Source of the DNA: Rhizobium mayense
GTDB lineage: Bacteria; Pseudomonadota; Alphaproteobacteria; Rhizobiales; Rhizobiaceae
Assembly (NCBI RefSeq): GCF_030272705.1
Contig: NZ_JARFYM010000010.1
Location: 248,001 to 312,000 of the forward strand
Direction of reading: 5' to 3'
Length of the DNA: 64,000 nucleotides
Positions 53,376 to 62,103 of the stretch are shown piece by piece. How positions within the stretch are numbered: position 1 is the stretch's first letter; each line of letters starts with the position of its first letter. The notes beneath the pieces are model-generated. The model saw only the letters and a program-made list of their open reading frames with translations. It had not been told where the DNA came from and ran no database searches. The position numbers and the translations under genes were made by a program.

Positions 53376-54278
53376 ATGATTAAGCGAATAGACGTCGAAT
53401 TTCCCGTCGAGGGCGGCGATATGCTGCGGGGCTGGTTCTTCTTGCCGTCGGCTGGCGAAGGGCCGTTCCCGGCCATCTCGATGGCGCATGGTTATGCCGG
53501 GGTCAAGGAATTTGGTCTGGAACCATTTGCGCGCGCCTTCGCCGCGGCAGGCTTTGCCGTGCTCCTGCACGATCATCGTGGCTTCGGGGCAAGTGACGGC
53601 ACGCCGCGGCACGACGTCGACCCCTGGCGGCAGATCGCCGACTGGCGGCGGGCGATTTCCTTCCTGGAAAGCCGCGAGGAAGTGGATGCTGAGCGGGTTG
53701 GTGTCTGGGGAACGAGCTACGCCGGTGGGCATGTCCTAGTCCTTGGCGCGACCGACCGGCGCATCAAGGCCGTCGTTTCTCAGGTCCCGACGATCAGCGG
53801 CTACGAACAAGGGCTGCGGCGCATTGCTCCCGATCAGATCCCGTCGCTCGAGCGTGTCTTTAGCGAGGATGAGCGGGCCCAATTGCGTGGCGAGGCGCTG
53901 GCCCGGCAGGCCGTCGTCAGTGACGACCCCAGTGTCCCGGCCTCCTATCGCAGTCGCGATGCTATCGACTTCTACCTTCAGCCGGTCCCGGAGGGCGTCT
54001 GGGAAAACACGGTGACCGTGCGGTCGACACGGGCTGCGCGAATGTACGAGCCGGGGATCTGGGTGCCACGGATCTCGCCGACCCCGCTTTTGATGGTCGT
54101 CGCACTGTCCGACACGATTACGGTTACCGATGTCGCGCTCGGCGCCTACGAACGAGCGCTGGAGCCGAAGAAACTCGTTACGATCCGGGGCGGACACTTC
54201 GACCCCTATCTCGGAGAATTTCGGACGTCCAGCAGCGCTGCAGTGGACTGGTTTAAAAACTACCTCCAGAGCGAATAG
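53376..54278 (+). CDS. Alpha/beta hydrolase (dienelactone hydrolase/S15-like)
   Basis: A 300-residue protein: LRGWFFLPSAGEGPFPAISM, AHGYAGVKEFGLEPFARAFA, LLHDHRGFGASDG, nucleophile in VGVWGTSYAGGHVLVLGATD (Ser about 115), an acid in VALSDTITV and His in TIRGGHFDPY. This is the UPF0227/YuxL-like group that acts on esters or small amides. CGGAGG lies five bases before the ATG. It is divergent from the MarR-side hydrolase operon. Confidence 0.85.
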   Translation: MIKRIDVEFPVEGGDMLRGWFFLPSAGEGPFPAISMAHGYAGVKEFGLEPFARAFAAAGFAVLLHDHRGFGASDGTPRHDVDPWRQIADWRRAISFLESREEVDAERVGVWGTSYAGGHVLVLGATDRRIKAVVSQVPTISGYEQGLRRIAPDQIPSLERVFSEDERAQLRGEALARQAVVSDDPSVPASYRSRDAIDFYLQPVPEGVWENTVTVRSTRAARMYEPGIWVPRISPTPLLMVVALSDTITVTDVALGAYERALEPKKLVTIRGGHFDPYLGEFRTSSSAAVDWFKNYLQSE

Positions 54279-54429
54279 TGCCCAGCCTTCTCTGGGCCCG
54301 GCAATTGCCTCGGCCCAGGGAAAGAAAAGACAACCGATCGGTCGAGCGCCTGCGCGCGACCGATTAGTCCGCGGATATCGCGCCACACCTGCACTTGCAG
54401 CAGGATAAACTGCCTAGAAAGGAACAGCC

Positions 54430-55272
54430 ATGCCTAAGCTGAAATGGGAATTATTGACCAAGAAACGCGGAAGCTCCACCCAAGGCGTTCCGCCGGGTAA
54501 GGAAGATCTCGCTTGGGTGACAAACACTGTCACGCTCATCTCTGGTGAGCACGACGCAGTTCTCGTAGACACGTTCCTGTCCGAGCAGCAGTCGAAGGAA
54601 CTGCTGGACTGGATCGTCGCTAGCGGCAAGAACCTCACCACCATTTACGTCACCCACGCCCACGGCGACCACTTCTTCGGCCTGAAGCTGTTGCTCGACC
54701 GCTTCCCCAACGCGAAGGCGATCGCCACCGCCTCGGTTGTAGCCGCGATCAACAACCAGATCGCACCGGAGTTCATCAAGTCATTCTGGGAACCGCGCTT
54801 TCCGGGACAGCTTCCTTCGACGTTCGTGGCGCCAGAGGTGCTCGATGGCGATACCTTCTATCTCGAGGGTAACGAGCTCAAGGTGGTAGAACTTGGCCAT
54901 ACCGATACATCGCATACCACGGCCCTTCATGTCCCTTCGATCGGCTTGGTGATCTCTGGCGACGGCGTCTACAACAACACGCACCTGTATCTCGCGGAAT
55001 GTGATGAGGCAGCGAGAGCCGGTTGGCTCCATGCTCTCGATATCATCGAGGCGCTTGAGCCGAAGGCCGTCGTCACCGGCCACGGCGTGCTCGATCCGGA
55101 CAGTTCGCCGCGCCACATAGCCGAAACGCGCCAATACCTTCAAGACTTCGCCGCAACGATCCCGGTCACAAATACGGCAATTGAATTTTACGAGAAGATG
55201 CTGTCCCTGTATCCCAGCCGGGTCAATCCCGGCTCGCTGTGGGCGGCAGCGAAGGCAATGAAGCCGTCGTAA
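54430..55272 (+). CDS. MBL-fold metallo-hydrolase
   Basis: A 280-residue metallo-beta-lactamase fold protein: the metal motif THAHGDHFFGLK (about 75-86), the third ligand in GHTDTSHTTALHV (about 156-168), Asp in VISGDGVYNNTHLYL and His in VTGHGVLD. Other family members are lactonases, glyoxalases and quorum-signal hydrolases; the substrate is unknown. It is 150 bases after the alpha/beta hydrolase and is probably co-expressed. Confidence 0.87.
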   Translation: MPKLKWELLTKKRGSSTQGVPPGKEDLAWVTNTVTLISGEHDAVLVDTFLSEQQSKELLDWIVASGKNLTTIYVTHAHGDHFFGLKLLLDRFPNAKAIATASVVAAINNQIAPEFIKSFWEPRFPGQLPSTFVAPEVLDGDTFYLEGNELKVVELGHTDTSHTTALHVPSIGLVISGDGVYNNTHLYLAECDEAARAGWLHALDIIEALEPKAVVTGHGVLDPDSSPRHIAETRQYLQDFAATIPVTNTAIEFYEKMLSLYPSRVNPGSLWAAAKAMKPS

Positions 55273-55700
55273 GATTTAACGCGACAATCTTGTCTCGGAC
55301 TAAGGTTTGGCGTCCTGCGACTGGACGCCGAACCTGACTTCAGTGCCCGACATGTACGGCGCGGCGTGGATCGTCACGGCGCGCAATTCCGGGAGGCCCC
55401 TCTTCCGCACTACCGTCGCCTTGGACGGAATCGAACCGGCGGCTCATCTAGCGAACAGGCAAGTCTCGCGGGTACGGTTAAGCATTCTATCGCTGCTCAC
55501 GTTTTTGCGCGGTCCATGCTCCGGCTTTTGATCCGGACATGTACCAGAGGCCCTTCTGCGCGGATCGACCCACATGCCTCCTAAAGTCGCGACCGGCTTG
55601 CTTATCAACGCCGCGATCTCGGCCCTCGGCACCGAGATTGACACCAGCATGCTTTGGTCTGTTGCCAGCAATTTAACAAAGGATTTTTCGGATGGTGATC
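55273..55700. other. Non-coding stretch with a tRNA-3'-end-like fragment
   Basis: No gene supported. On the - strand around 55405-55430, CCGGTTCGATTCCGTCC resembles a tRNA T-arm, but no anticodon or 5' half is present. It could be a remnant of an old integration or chance. Confidence 0.35.
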
Positions 55701-56150
55701 TCATAATCCGCCAGAGCGCCGACCTGCCGAGAGCTCGACCCGGCAAGCCTCACCAAATTCGAGGAGAACGTTCAATGCGCCGGATCGAGCCATATCCTTG
55801 ATTTCAGAGAGGGTGCGGTTTGGCGCCAGATAGGTTTCGACAATCCTATCCATCACCAACTCGGCCGCGTTCACGACTGGACGCGAGGAGAAGAGGCGCA
55901 TCTGGGCGACTAACGCGTAACAGAAGACGAGGTCGGAAACGTCGTCTTTCTGGTGGCTGATGGCGTCGCCATAGAGTCGTGTGGCTTCCGCGATGAAATC
56001 GGAAAAAAGCTTTTCGCGCTTGGCCATCTCGGCGTCGCGATGCTTTTCCATGGCCTGTGATCGCTGGGTTGTCCAGGTAGTGATAAAAGAGGTCAGGCTG
56101 CCGATCGCGACGCCTGCAAGTCCCATCAGAGCAGATAGGTATTCGCTCAA
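55701..56150 (-). CDS. Small membrane-anchored protein, paralog B
   Basis: A 149-residue protein: membrane helix ALMGLAGVAIGSLTSFITTW, then KREKLFSDFIAEATRLYGDA, YALVAQMRLFSSRPVVNAAE, ETYLAPNRTLSEIKDMA and LLEFGEACRVEL. It follows the 46695-47165 product segment by segment (F-I-x-E-A-x-x-L-Y-x-D-A; T-Y-x-A-P-N-x-T-x-S-E-I). Each paralog sits in a block that also has an NDH-2 gene. Family unknown. Confidence 0.75.
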   Translation of the reverse strand: MSEYLSALMGLAGVAIGSLTSFITTWTTQRSQAMEKHRDAEMAKREKLFSDFIAEATRLYGDAISHQKDDVSDLVFCYALVAQMRLFSSRPVVNAAELVMDRIVETYLAPNRTLSEIKDMARSGALNVLLEFGEACRVELSAGRRSGGL

Positions 56151-56267
56151 GAGTTTGTCCTCTCACAGGAAGCTAGCACGGCTGTAACGGCACCGTGCCA
56201 AGCTATAGCAGCCGATCCTGCAAACTGGGCAGATGTCGGCGCGTCGGGAGCGCGTGGCGAATTCTCT

Positions 56268-56960
56268 CTAGTCGGCGAGCGGAGGGCCCACCCACACGCC
56301 TGGCGGTATCGCCGGAATGTAATTTGCCAATCCGTTCAGCATCGCCTGCAAGACACTGTCGGTCAGTTCGCGTAGCGCTTCGGCTGGCCCCACGAGACGG
56401 TCCACCAACAGGAGCGTCAGGCCGTGCAACTGTGACCAGAACACCAGGATGGCACCGTCGAGTTTGCTTTCGTTTTCGGCGGTGTTCGGAATCTCGCGCC
56501 CCAAGGCGCCGCCGCTCATCGCATCGACGATCAGTGCTTTCATCCGGTAGGCAGCGGTCCTCTCTATCACCGGACGGTCGCTATTCTGGCCCGTGAGGTA
56601 GCCGCCGAACATCAATCTGTAAAGCGCAGGATTATTGGCGCCTCCACAGACGTAAGCGCCTGCCATGGCAGCCAGTCGCTCGCGCGGACTGCCAAGACCC
56701 TTGGTGGCTTTGGCCATCCGCTCTGCCAGAAGTTCGAACCCTACCGCCGAAACGGCAGCCAGCAGCTCGCGCTTGTCGGCGAAGTGCTTGTAGGGCGCGT
56801 TATGGCTGACGCCCGCTCGGCGAGCGAGTTCCCGGAGGGAGAACTCCGTGCTTTGGGATTCGCTTAGAACTTCAAGCGCGGCGTCGACAATGGCCCTCTG
56901 GAGGTCCCCATGATGGTAAGGGCGCTGATCTGTGGTCGAATTTGTTTTGCTCATACTCAT
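56268..56960 (-). CDS. TetR family transcriptional regulator
   Basis: A 230-residue protein: N-terminal helix-turn-helix AIVDAALEVLSESQSTEFSL then RELARRAGVSHNAPYKHFAD (about 23-62) and a C-terminal ligand domain of TetR_C type. It is divergent from the DyP operon and the intergenic sequence holds a strong palindrome, so it most likely represses both. The ligand is unknown. Confidence 0.92.
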   Translation of the reverse strand: MSMSKTNSTTDQRPYHHGDLQRAIVDAALEVLSESQSTEFSLRELARRAGVSHNAPYKHFADKRELLAAVSAVGFELLAERMAKATKGLGSPRERLAAMAGAYVCGGANNPALYRLMFGGYLTGQNSDRPVIERTAAYRMKALIVDAMSGGALGREIPNTAENESKLDGAILVFWSQLHGLTLLLVDRLVGPAEALRELTDSVLQAMLNGLANYIPAIPPGVWVGPPLAD

Positions 56961-56982
56961 CCATTAAGTTGCGAAGTTGCTC

Positions 56983-57051
56983 TTGTCAACATTTTGTGAC
57001 CGACTTGATGTTGACATTGTCCACTCTACCCTCTAAGTGGGCATTGTCAAC
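56983..57051. promoter_or_regulatory. TetR operator candidate: inverted repeats of TGTTGACA
   Basis: GTTGACATTGTCCAC (57010-57024) and GTGGGCATTGTCAAC (57037-57051) are an inverted repeat matching at 13 of 15 positions. A third half site, TTGTCAACAT, lies at 56983-56992. TTGACA at 57011 doubles as a -35 box, with TAAGTG 17 bases later, so a bound repressor would block the promoter of the + operon. Confidence 0.65.
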
Positions 57052-57092
57052 ATCGGGCAGCGCCCATTAATCCATCCAGATTGGAGATTCAG

Positions 57093-57821
57093 ATGAACGA
57101 TCAAGACCGCAGCCTGGGAAAGACGGCAGAGACCAACTCCGGCGGTGCCAAGTGGGATCTACGTCACCCCGGTTTGCTCATGAAGGACGGCGAGCGCGAG
57201 GTGCACGAGTTTATGGGCATGTGGCCCCTCAAGCCGGACGCCGACCTCGTCAAGCTGACGAATACGCTCGCATACAATGAGTTCTGGACGCCGCCCGTGC
57301 TGAACTTCGCGGAAGCAACGACGCTGCTCGGCCTGATCAGGGCGGCGCGCTGGTTCGTCGGCACCAGCACCGAGTTCGGTCCCACTCTCTATTTCGTCTC
57401 GCAGTTCGACAGCAGCCTCGACAAGTATTTCGATGACTTCGTTCTCAACGGCAGGGAGAATCTCGAGTGCATCTGGGGCCAGTGCATCGGCTGCCCCACC
57501 GGCCCGCAGGCAACGGCATATGACATTGTGCAGTATATCGCGCGCGGCCAAATCAAGACGCTGGCCTGCTACGATGCTTTCCCCAGCCTCAGCAATAGCC
57601 AGATCGAGAAGCAGGCCGACTGGTATGCAAAGACGCAGAAGTTCCAGCGCCAGGTCGCCCAAGGCGACGGCAGTCTCGAAGACAAGGTCAATGCCTTCCT
57701 TAGCGAGCTGACTCAACCCTTCGATCATGTTCGCAGCGCTGCCGCGATCGACACTGATGTTGGCAATCAGCCGCAGTTCACGGACGTGCCCGAGCGGCTG
57801 GGTCTGAAAAAGGCAGCATAA
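57093..57821 (+). CDS. Unknown protein, first gene of the DyP operon
   Basis: A 242-residue soluble protein that I cannot place in a named family. It has an aromatic-rich middle (WTPPVLNFAEATTLLGLIRA and WFVGTSTEFGPTLYFVSQFD) with a ferredoxin-like beta pattern, a Cys cluster CIWGQCIGC (about residues 126-134) and no signal peptide. The Y-F-V-S-Q-F-D-S-S-L-D-K-Y segment is like the first half of DyP-family folds, so it may be a peroxidase accessory protein. GGAG lies before the ATG; the in-frame TTG at 57081 is unlikely. Confidence 0.7.
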   Translation: MNDQDRSLGKTAETNSGGAKWDLRHPGLLMKDGEREVHEFMGMWPLKPDADLVKLTNTLAYNEFWTPPVLNFAEATTLLGLIRAARWFVGTSTEFGPTLYFVSQFDSSLDKYFDDFVLNGRENLECIWGQCIGCPTGPQATAYDIVQYIARGQIKTLACYDAFPSLSNSQIEKQADWYAKTQKFQRQVAQGDGSLEDKVNAFLSELTQPFDHVRSAAAIDTDVGNQPQFTDVPERLGLKKAA

Positions 57822-57906
57822 CTGCTGCCCTCAGGATCGACGTAAGAACCCGCCCTTTCTGCGTCGATCCCCCGAATTTCGGCGACCCGCCCACAAGGAG
57901 TCCAAC

Positions 57907-59325
57907 ATGCTCGCCAAAACATCTCCGCCAATTTTGACGTCCGCTGATCTCAAAGCCAATTTGTCGGACATCCAGGACAACATCGTTGCGCCCATACTGA
58001 TGCGGTACGGACGCCACGTTTTCCTCAAGTTTACCGATGGCACCAAGGCACGCGCCTGGCTCCGCGAGATGTTCAATCGAGTCAACGCCCGGTCCGAGGA
58101 ACATGGCACGCGCTTCACCGTCAATATCGGCTTCACCTATGAAGGGCTGAAGGTGCTCGGATTGTCCCAGCGCTCGTTGGATACCTTTCCGCAAGCGTTC
58201 CAAATGGGTATCCGCGCTCGCGCATCTCTGGTGGGCGATGTGGGGCCGAATTCGCCGCAGTTCTGGGAAGGTGGCCTCGGCACCGCCGACATCCATGCGA
58301 TGGCATACTTTCGTACGGATTCTGAAGAGGGTCGGGAAGAGGCAACGGACATGATGCGGGCGGTGATGGACGCCACTGGTGGCGTGGAGGATCGCTTCGT
58401 CCAGGACACCACCGCGCTCGCCAATGAAAACGGCATTGGTTCGGAGGGAGAGCATTTTGGGTTTGCAGATCCCATTTCTCAGCCTCCCATCGAGGGAGCC
58501 GACGCCCCACATTATCCAGGTGACGGTGTGCTTGAACCCGATGGGACGTGGCGGCCACTCAAGCCAGGTGAGTTCCTGCTGGGTTATGAAGACGAGTCCG
58601 GCCCAAACAACGTACCGCGGCCTGAGCCCTTCGAACTCCGCGTGAACGGAACGTTCATGGTGTTCCGCAAGCTCTATCAGGACGTGGCGGCCTTTCGCCG
58701 ATATCTCGCCAAGGCCGCGAAGGGATTATACGATACTGACGATCCGTATCATCAGGATCTCGTCGCAGCCAAGATGATGGGCCGGTGGCGAAGCGGCTGC
58801 CCTCTTGATCTATCACCGGAGGCCGACGATCCAGAGATCGCATCCGACCCGATGCGCCGCAACGACTTCAGCTATGCAGGCGATGACCAAGGGCATCGGT
58901 GCCCGCTCGGCTCGCATTTGCGCCGGGTCAATCCGCGCGAGACACCTTTGAAGCGCGCGACGACGGTCAGGCGACATCGCCTGATCCGACGCGGCGTCGA
59001 GTATGGCCCCCGATTGCCGGAGGGCGTGCTCGAGGACGACGGCGTTGACCGTGGACTGGTCCAGCTTTTGATCCAGGCGGATATCGAACGGCAATTCGAG
59101 TTCATTCAGAAAGAGTGGATAGCCGGCGGCGAATTTATCGGACTTGACCGTGATGAGCGGGATCCGATCGCCGGCGTCGGTGGCACCGGCTCACAGATGA
59201 TGGTGCCCGGCGCCAAACGGCCGTTCCTTTTCGATTTGCCGAACTTCGTAACCGTCAAGGGCGGTGAATACCTGTTCGTGCCCGGCGTCAACGCGCTCAA
59301 GGGCATCATCGAACAAAAATTCTGA
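57907..59325 (+). CDS. DyP-type heme peroxidase
   Basis: A 472-residue protein: a first ferredoxin-like half, the GXXDG-like motif in EHFGFADPISQPPIEG (Asp about residue 188, the distal catalytic acid), FLLGYEDE, the proximal heme His in GHRCPLGSHLRRVNPR (about 335), and the Arg in RRHRLIRRGVEYG. The length and GFADPISQP variant fit the larger C/D-type DyPs. It has no Tat or Sec signal and no encapsulin cargo tag was noticed, so it is probably cytoplasmic. It uses peroxide to oxidise bulky substrates. Confidence 0.92.
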   Translation: MLAKTSPPILTSADLKANLSDIQDNIVAPILMRYGRHVFLKFTDGTKARAWLREMFNRVNARSEEHGTRFTVNIGFTYEGLKVLGLSQRSLDTFPQAFQMGIRARASLVGDVGPNSPQFWEGGLGTADIHAMAYFRTDSEEGREEATDMMRAVMDATGGVEDRFVQDTTALANENGIGSEGEHFGFADPISQPPIEGADAPHYPGDGVLEPDGTWRPLKPGEFLLGYEDESGPNNVPRPEPFELRVNGTFMVFRKLYQDVAAFRRYLAKAAKGLYDTDDPYHQDLVAAKMMGRWRSGCPLDLSPEADDPEIASDPMRRNDFSYAGDDQGHRCPLGSHLRRVNPRETPLKRATTVRRHRLIRRGVEYGPRLPEGVLEDDGVDRGLVQLLIQADIERQFEFIQKEWIAGGEFIGLDRDERDPIAGVGGTGSQMMVPGAKRPFLFDLPNFVTVKGGEYLFVPGVNALKGIIEQKF

Positions 59326-59349
59326 AATCAACAAAAAGAGATCAATTCA

Positions 59350-60468
59350 ATGTCAGATCACTTCAGCGGCCCGTCTGTGATGGGCGATCCAGCGGTAGAT
59401 ATCACGGATTTCTACGCTTTCCCCAGCCCGGACCGTCCCGGGAATCTCGTCCTAATCATGAACGTGTTTCCGATGGCAACGGCGCAGGCCTTCTTCAGCG
59501 ATGTCGTCAGCCACCGTTTCAGACTGCGGCCGCTCTTCCAATCGGCCGGCAAATTCCTGCACGGCCCGGCGGAACATACGATCGAAGTTCGCTTCCGAGA
59601 TGTGCCGAGCGTGACTGCGGTTCAGAAAGGTACCGTCATCACCTCGGACGGGCGCGAGGCGGATTTCGTTGTTGGCGAATCCTTGGAACTGGACGGCATG
59701 CGAGTCTTCGCGGGACTTGTCAGTGACCCCTTCTTCATGGACGTCGAGGCTACCATCCGCACTGACCTTTCGGGCCAGCTCTCCTTCAGTGAGAAAGGTA
59801 CGAATACCGTACAGTTTCGCGACGTGCTGTCGATCGTAGTCGAGGTCGAGGCAGCCTCGATTGTCGACCGTTTCGAAGGTGTCACCCTCATTGCCGCCGT
59901 GGCGGAAACCATTGTCGCGCGGCGCGGCAAGCCCATCCGGCTCGAACGGGTCGGCCGGCCGGAAATCAAGAACGTCATGCTGTCGAACGCGACGCGCGAC
60001 CCGAAGGGCGTCGAACTTCGCGACCTCTACAACAGGGAGGACGCTTTTTCCCTCTCCCGGGACTATCGGCCGCTCTACGAGGCGCGTCTGGCTGCGACCC
60101 TCGCGTTCTTTGATGCTATCGACGGCGCAACTGCGTGGCCGCCGGCTGCCGACGGGCGCCATCCCGCACTCGATCTGCTGATGGATGACTACCTGGTCCT
60201 GGATCTTTCTCGCCCCTTCGCCCCGGGAGGGTTCCTAGAGATCGAACGCGCGGCGCTCGAGCATAGACCTCACGCGACCGCCGGCGGCCGCTGGCTCGAC
60301 GACGACATCCTGGACGAGATGCTGACGCTCTTCGTCAACAGCGGCCGCGGCAAGCGGCTGGGCGACGGGGTCGACGGACCGACCAAGCCGGCGGCTCTCA
60401 ACTTTCCCTACGTGCGCGAGCCGAACCGGCGCACGGATCTTCCCATGCCCGCATTTGTGGAGAATTGA
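59350..60468 (+). CDS. DUF4331 domain protein
   Basis: A 372-residue protein opening GDPAVDITDFYAFPSPDRPG NLVLIMNVFP, which is the DUF4331 signature (D-x-x-D-x-Y-x-F). Further: FAGLVSDPFFMDVEATIRTD and FYD-like loops, and a C-terminal half with YLVLDLSRPFAPGGFLEIE. Family members are of unknown function. This one lacks a signal peptide. It lies 24 bases after the DyP gene. Confidence 0.85.
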   Translation: MSDHFSGPSVMGDPAVDITDFYAFPSPDRPGNLVLIMNVFPMATAQAFFSDVVSHRFRLRPLFQSAGKFLHGPAEHTIEVRFRDVPSVTAVQKGTVITSDGREADFVVGESLELDGMRVFAGLVSDPFFMDVEATIRTDLSGQLSFSEKGTNTVQFRDVLSIVVEVEAASIVDRFEGVTLIAAVAETIVARRGKPIRLERVGRPEIKNVMLSNATRDPKGVELRDLYNREDAFSLSRDYRPLYEARLAATLAFFDAIDGATAWPPAADGRHPALDLLMDDYLVLDLSRPFAPGGFLEIERAALEHRPHATAGGRWLDDDILDEMLTLFVNSGRGKRLGDGVDGPTKPAALNFPYVREPNRRTDLPMPAFVEN

Positions 60469-60470
60469 AC

Positions 60471-61250
60471 ATGGACAACTTCAAAGGCAATGGCAGCACC
60501 GACTGGTTCCTTCGGTATCCAGTGATGTCGACGCTAAGGCCCAGCTACCCGCGCGGACCCTGGCACTACAAGGACATGCATCAGCTCATCGTCACCTACG
60601 AGAGCACCGCGGAGGCCGTGCGCGCCGTCGTTCCAAGGCCCCTCGAGCCCGCCGAGGGGAACCGCGTCGCCATAGAATGGCGGAACATGACCGAGGTCAG
60701 CGGATTCGGACCGTATGTCGAGATCGGCCATTCGGTCGCCTGCACCTTCGAGGGCAGGCCGGTGACCTACGTCTTCCAGGCATTCCTCAACAGCGAGTCG
60801 CCGACGCTCGCCGGCCGCGAGATCCTCGGTTTTCCGAAACGGCATGGAGAGCCCGAGTTGAAGGCCGTCCGGGAAGTGCTGACCGGCACCCTTTCCTATG
60901 GCGGGACTCAGGTCGCGCTTGCGACCATGCCGTATCGCTCGGTCAACCTCTCGGACCGCCTGGCCGAGATCGAGCAGGAGCTGCAGGCCCCTCAGCTCGT
61001 GCTGAAGCTCCTTCCCGACGTGGACAATCACACGCCGAAGGTGGCGCAGCTCGTAAAGGTCAATCTCTACGATGTCCGGTTGAAGGGCGCATGGGGCGGA
61101 CCCGCGGAACTGTTCATGGTCCCTCATATCGGCTGCCCGGTTGCGGCGCTTCCGGTCGTGCGTGTCCTCGAAGGCCGCCAGCATCTCTGGGACATGACGC
61201 TCAACGACGGAGAAGTCGTCTACGACTACCTGAAGGCCGAGCGCCGCTAG
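60471..61250 (+). CDS. Acetoacetate decarboxylase family protein
   Basis: A 259-residue protein with the ADC fold: YESTAEAVRAVVPRPLEPAE, the strand FEGRPVTYVFQAFLNSESPT and the Schiff-base Lys in REILGFPKRHGEPELK (Lys about residue 125). In true acetoacetate decarboxylase two Lys are adjacent; here K-R replaces K-K, which may lower or change the activity. Start ATG at 60471; the TTG at 60465 overlaps the upstream stop and is less likely. Confidence 0.85.
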   Translation: MDNFKGNGSTDWFLRYPVMSTLRPSYPRGPWHYKDMHQLIVTYESTAEAVRAVVPRPLEPAEGNRVAIEWRNMTEVSGFGPYVEIGHSVACTFEGRPVTYVFQAFLNSESPTLAGREILGFPKRHGEPELKAVREVLTGTLSYGGTQVALATMPYRSVNLSDRLAEIEQELQAPQLVLKLLPDVDNHTPKVAQLVKVNLYDVRLKGAWGGPAELFMVPHIGCPVAALPVVRVLEGRQHLWDMTLNDGEVVYDYLKAERR

Positions 61251-61314
61251 GTTTCATCAGCAAATCTCATGCGAGTGGGAAATCCTTCCACCGCCCATTA
61301 TAGGAGAATCGAAC

Positions 61315-62103
61315 ATGAATGAACTGAAGGGCAAGGGCGCCGTCGTCACCGGCGCCGCATCCGGGATCGGCAGAGCGATCGCGACGGCGTTCATCGAGGC
61401 GGGCGCGAGCGTGCTGCTATGCGATCTCAACGCAAAGGCACTGGACGATGTCACCCGCGAACTGGGCGGTCGCGCCGTTGGCCGCATTACCGACGTTTCC
61501 GACGAGGGACAGGTCGAGGGAGCGCTGCGGCAAGCCCGCGAAACTTTCGGATCCCTGGACATAGTGGTCAACTGTGCAGGATTCGGTGCGATCAGGCCAA
61601 TCACCGAGCTGACCGCCGACAAGTGGCATTCCGTCCAGGCCGTGACCCTCGGCGGCGTCTTCTTTGGGGTCAAGCATGGCGCCCGCATCATGATCGAGCA
61701 AGAGCGTCCGGGCGTAATCATCAATATCTCCTCGGTGAATGCACGGCAGGCCGGCGAAGGCCAGGCAGCATACTGTGCGGCCAAGGCCGGGGTGGACATG
61801 ATCACCCGTTGCGGCGCCCTCGAGCTCGGCGCTCGCGGTATCCGTGTCGTCGGCATCGCTCCGGGTCTGGTGGAAACACCCTTGACCCGAAAGGAGCTTG
61901 AGAACCCTGCAATGCGCGACCTCTTTCTCGGTGTCATTCCGATGAACCGTGCCGTTGCAGCGGAAGAAATCGGCGCGGCCGCCGTGTTTCTCGCGTCCGA
62001 CAAGGCAAGATCGATCAATGGCGACACGATCGCAATTGACGGCGGTTCGCTGACGCGGGGCTATCCGGCGCTGTTGACGGGTATCAAGGAAACCGCCGCA
62101 TGA
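61315..62103 (+). CDS. Short-chain dehydrogenase/reductase
   Basis: A 262-residue classical SDR: GAVVTGAASGIGRAIATAFI (NAD(P) site, T-G-x3-G-x-G), LDIVVNCAGFG, catalytic Ser in NISSVNARQ and Tyr/Lys in AAYCAAKAGVDM (about 151-155 region), and a C-terminal IDGGSLTRGY. The substrate, a secondary alcohol or ketone, is unknown; a link with the decarboxylase-like protein is plausible. It overlaps the TPR gene by four bases. Confidence 0.9.
   Translation: MNELKGKGAVVTGAASGIGRAIATAFIEAGASVLLCDLNAKALDDVTRELGGRAVGRITDVSDEGQVEGALRQARETFGSLDIVVNCAGFGAIRPITELTADKWHSVQAVTLGGVFFGVKHGARIMIEQERPGVIINISSVNARQAGEGQAAYCAAKAGVDMITRCGALELGARGIRVVGIAPGLVETPLTRKELENPAMRDLFLGVIPMNRAVAAEEIGAAAVFLASDKARSINGDTIAIDGGSLTRGYPALLTGIKETAA

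Noticed and set aside
55400..55435. tRNA gene on the - strand around CCGGTTCGATTCC
   Set aside because: Four of five T-stem pairs form, but no anticodon or D arm can be found upstream. At most a 3' fragment.
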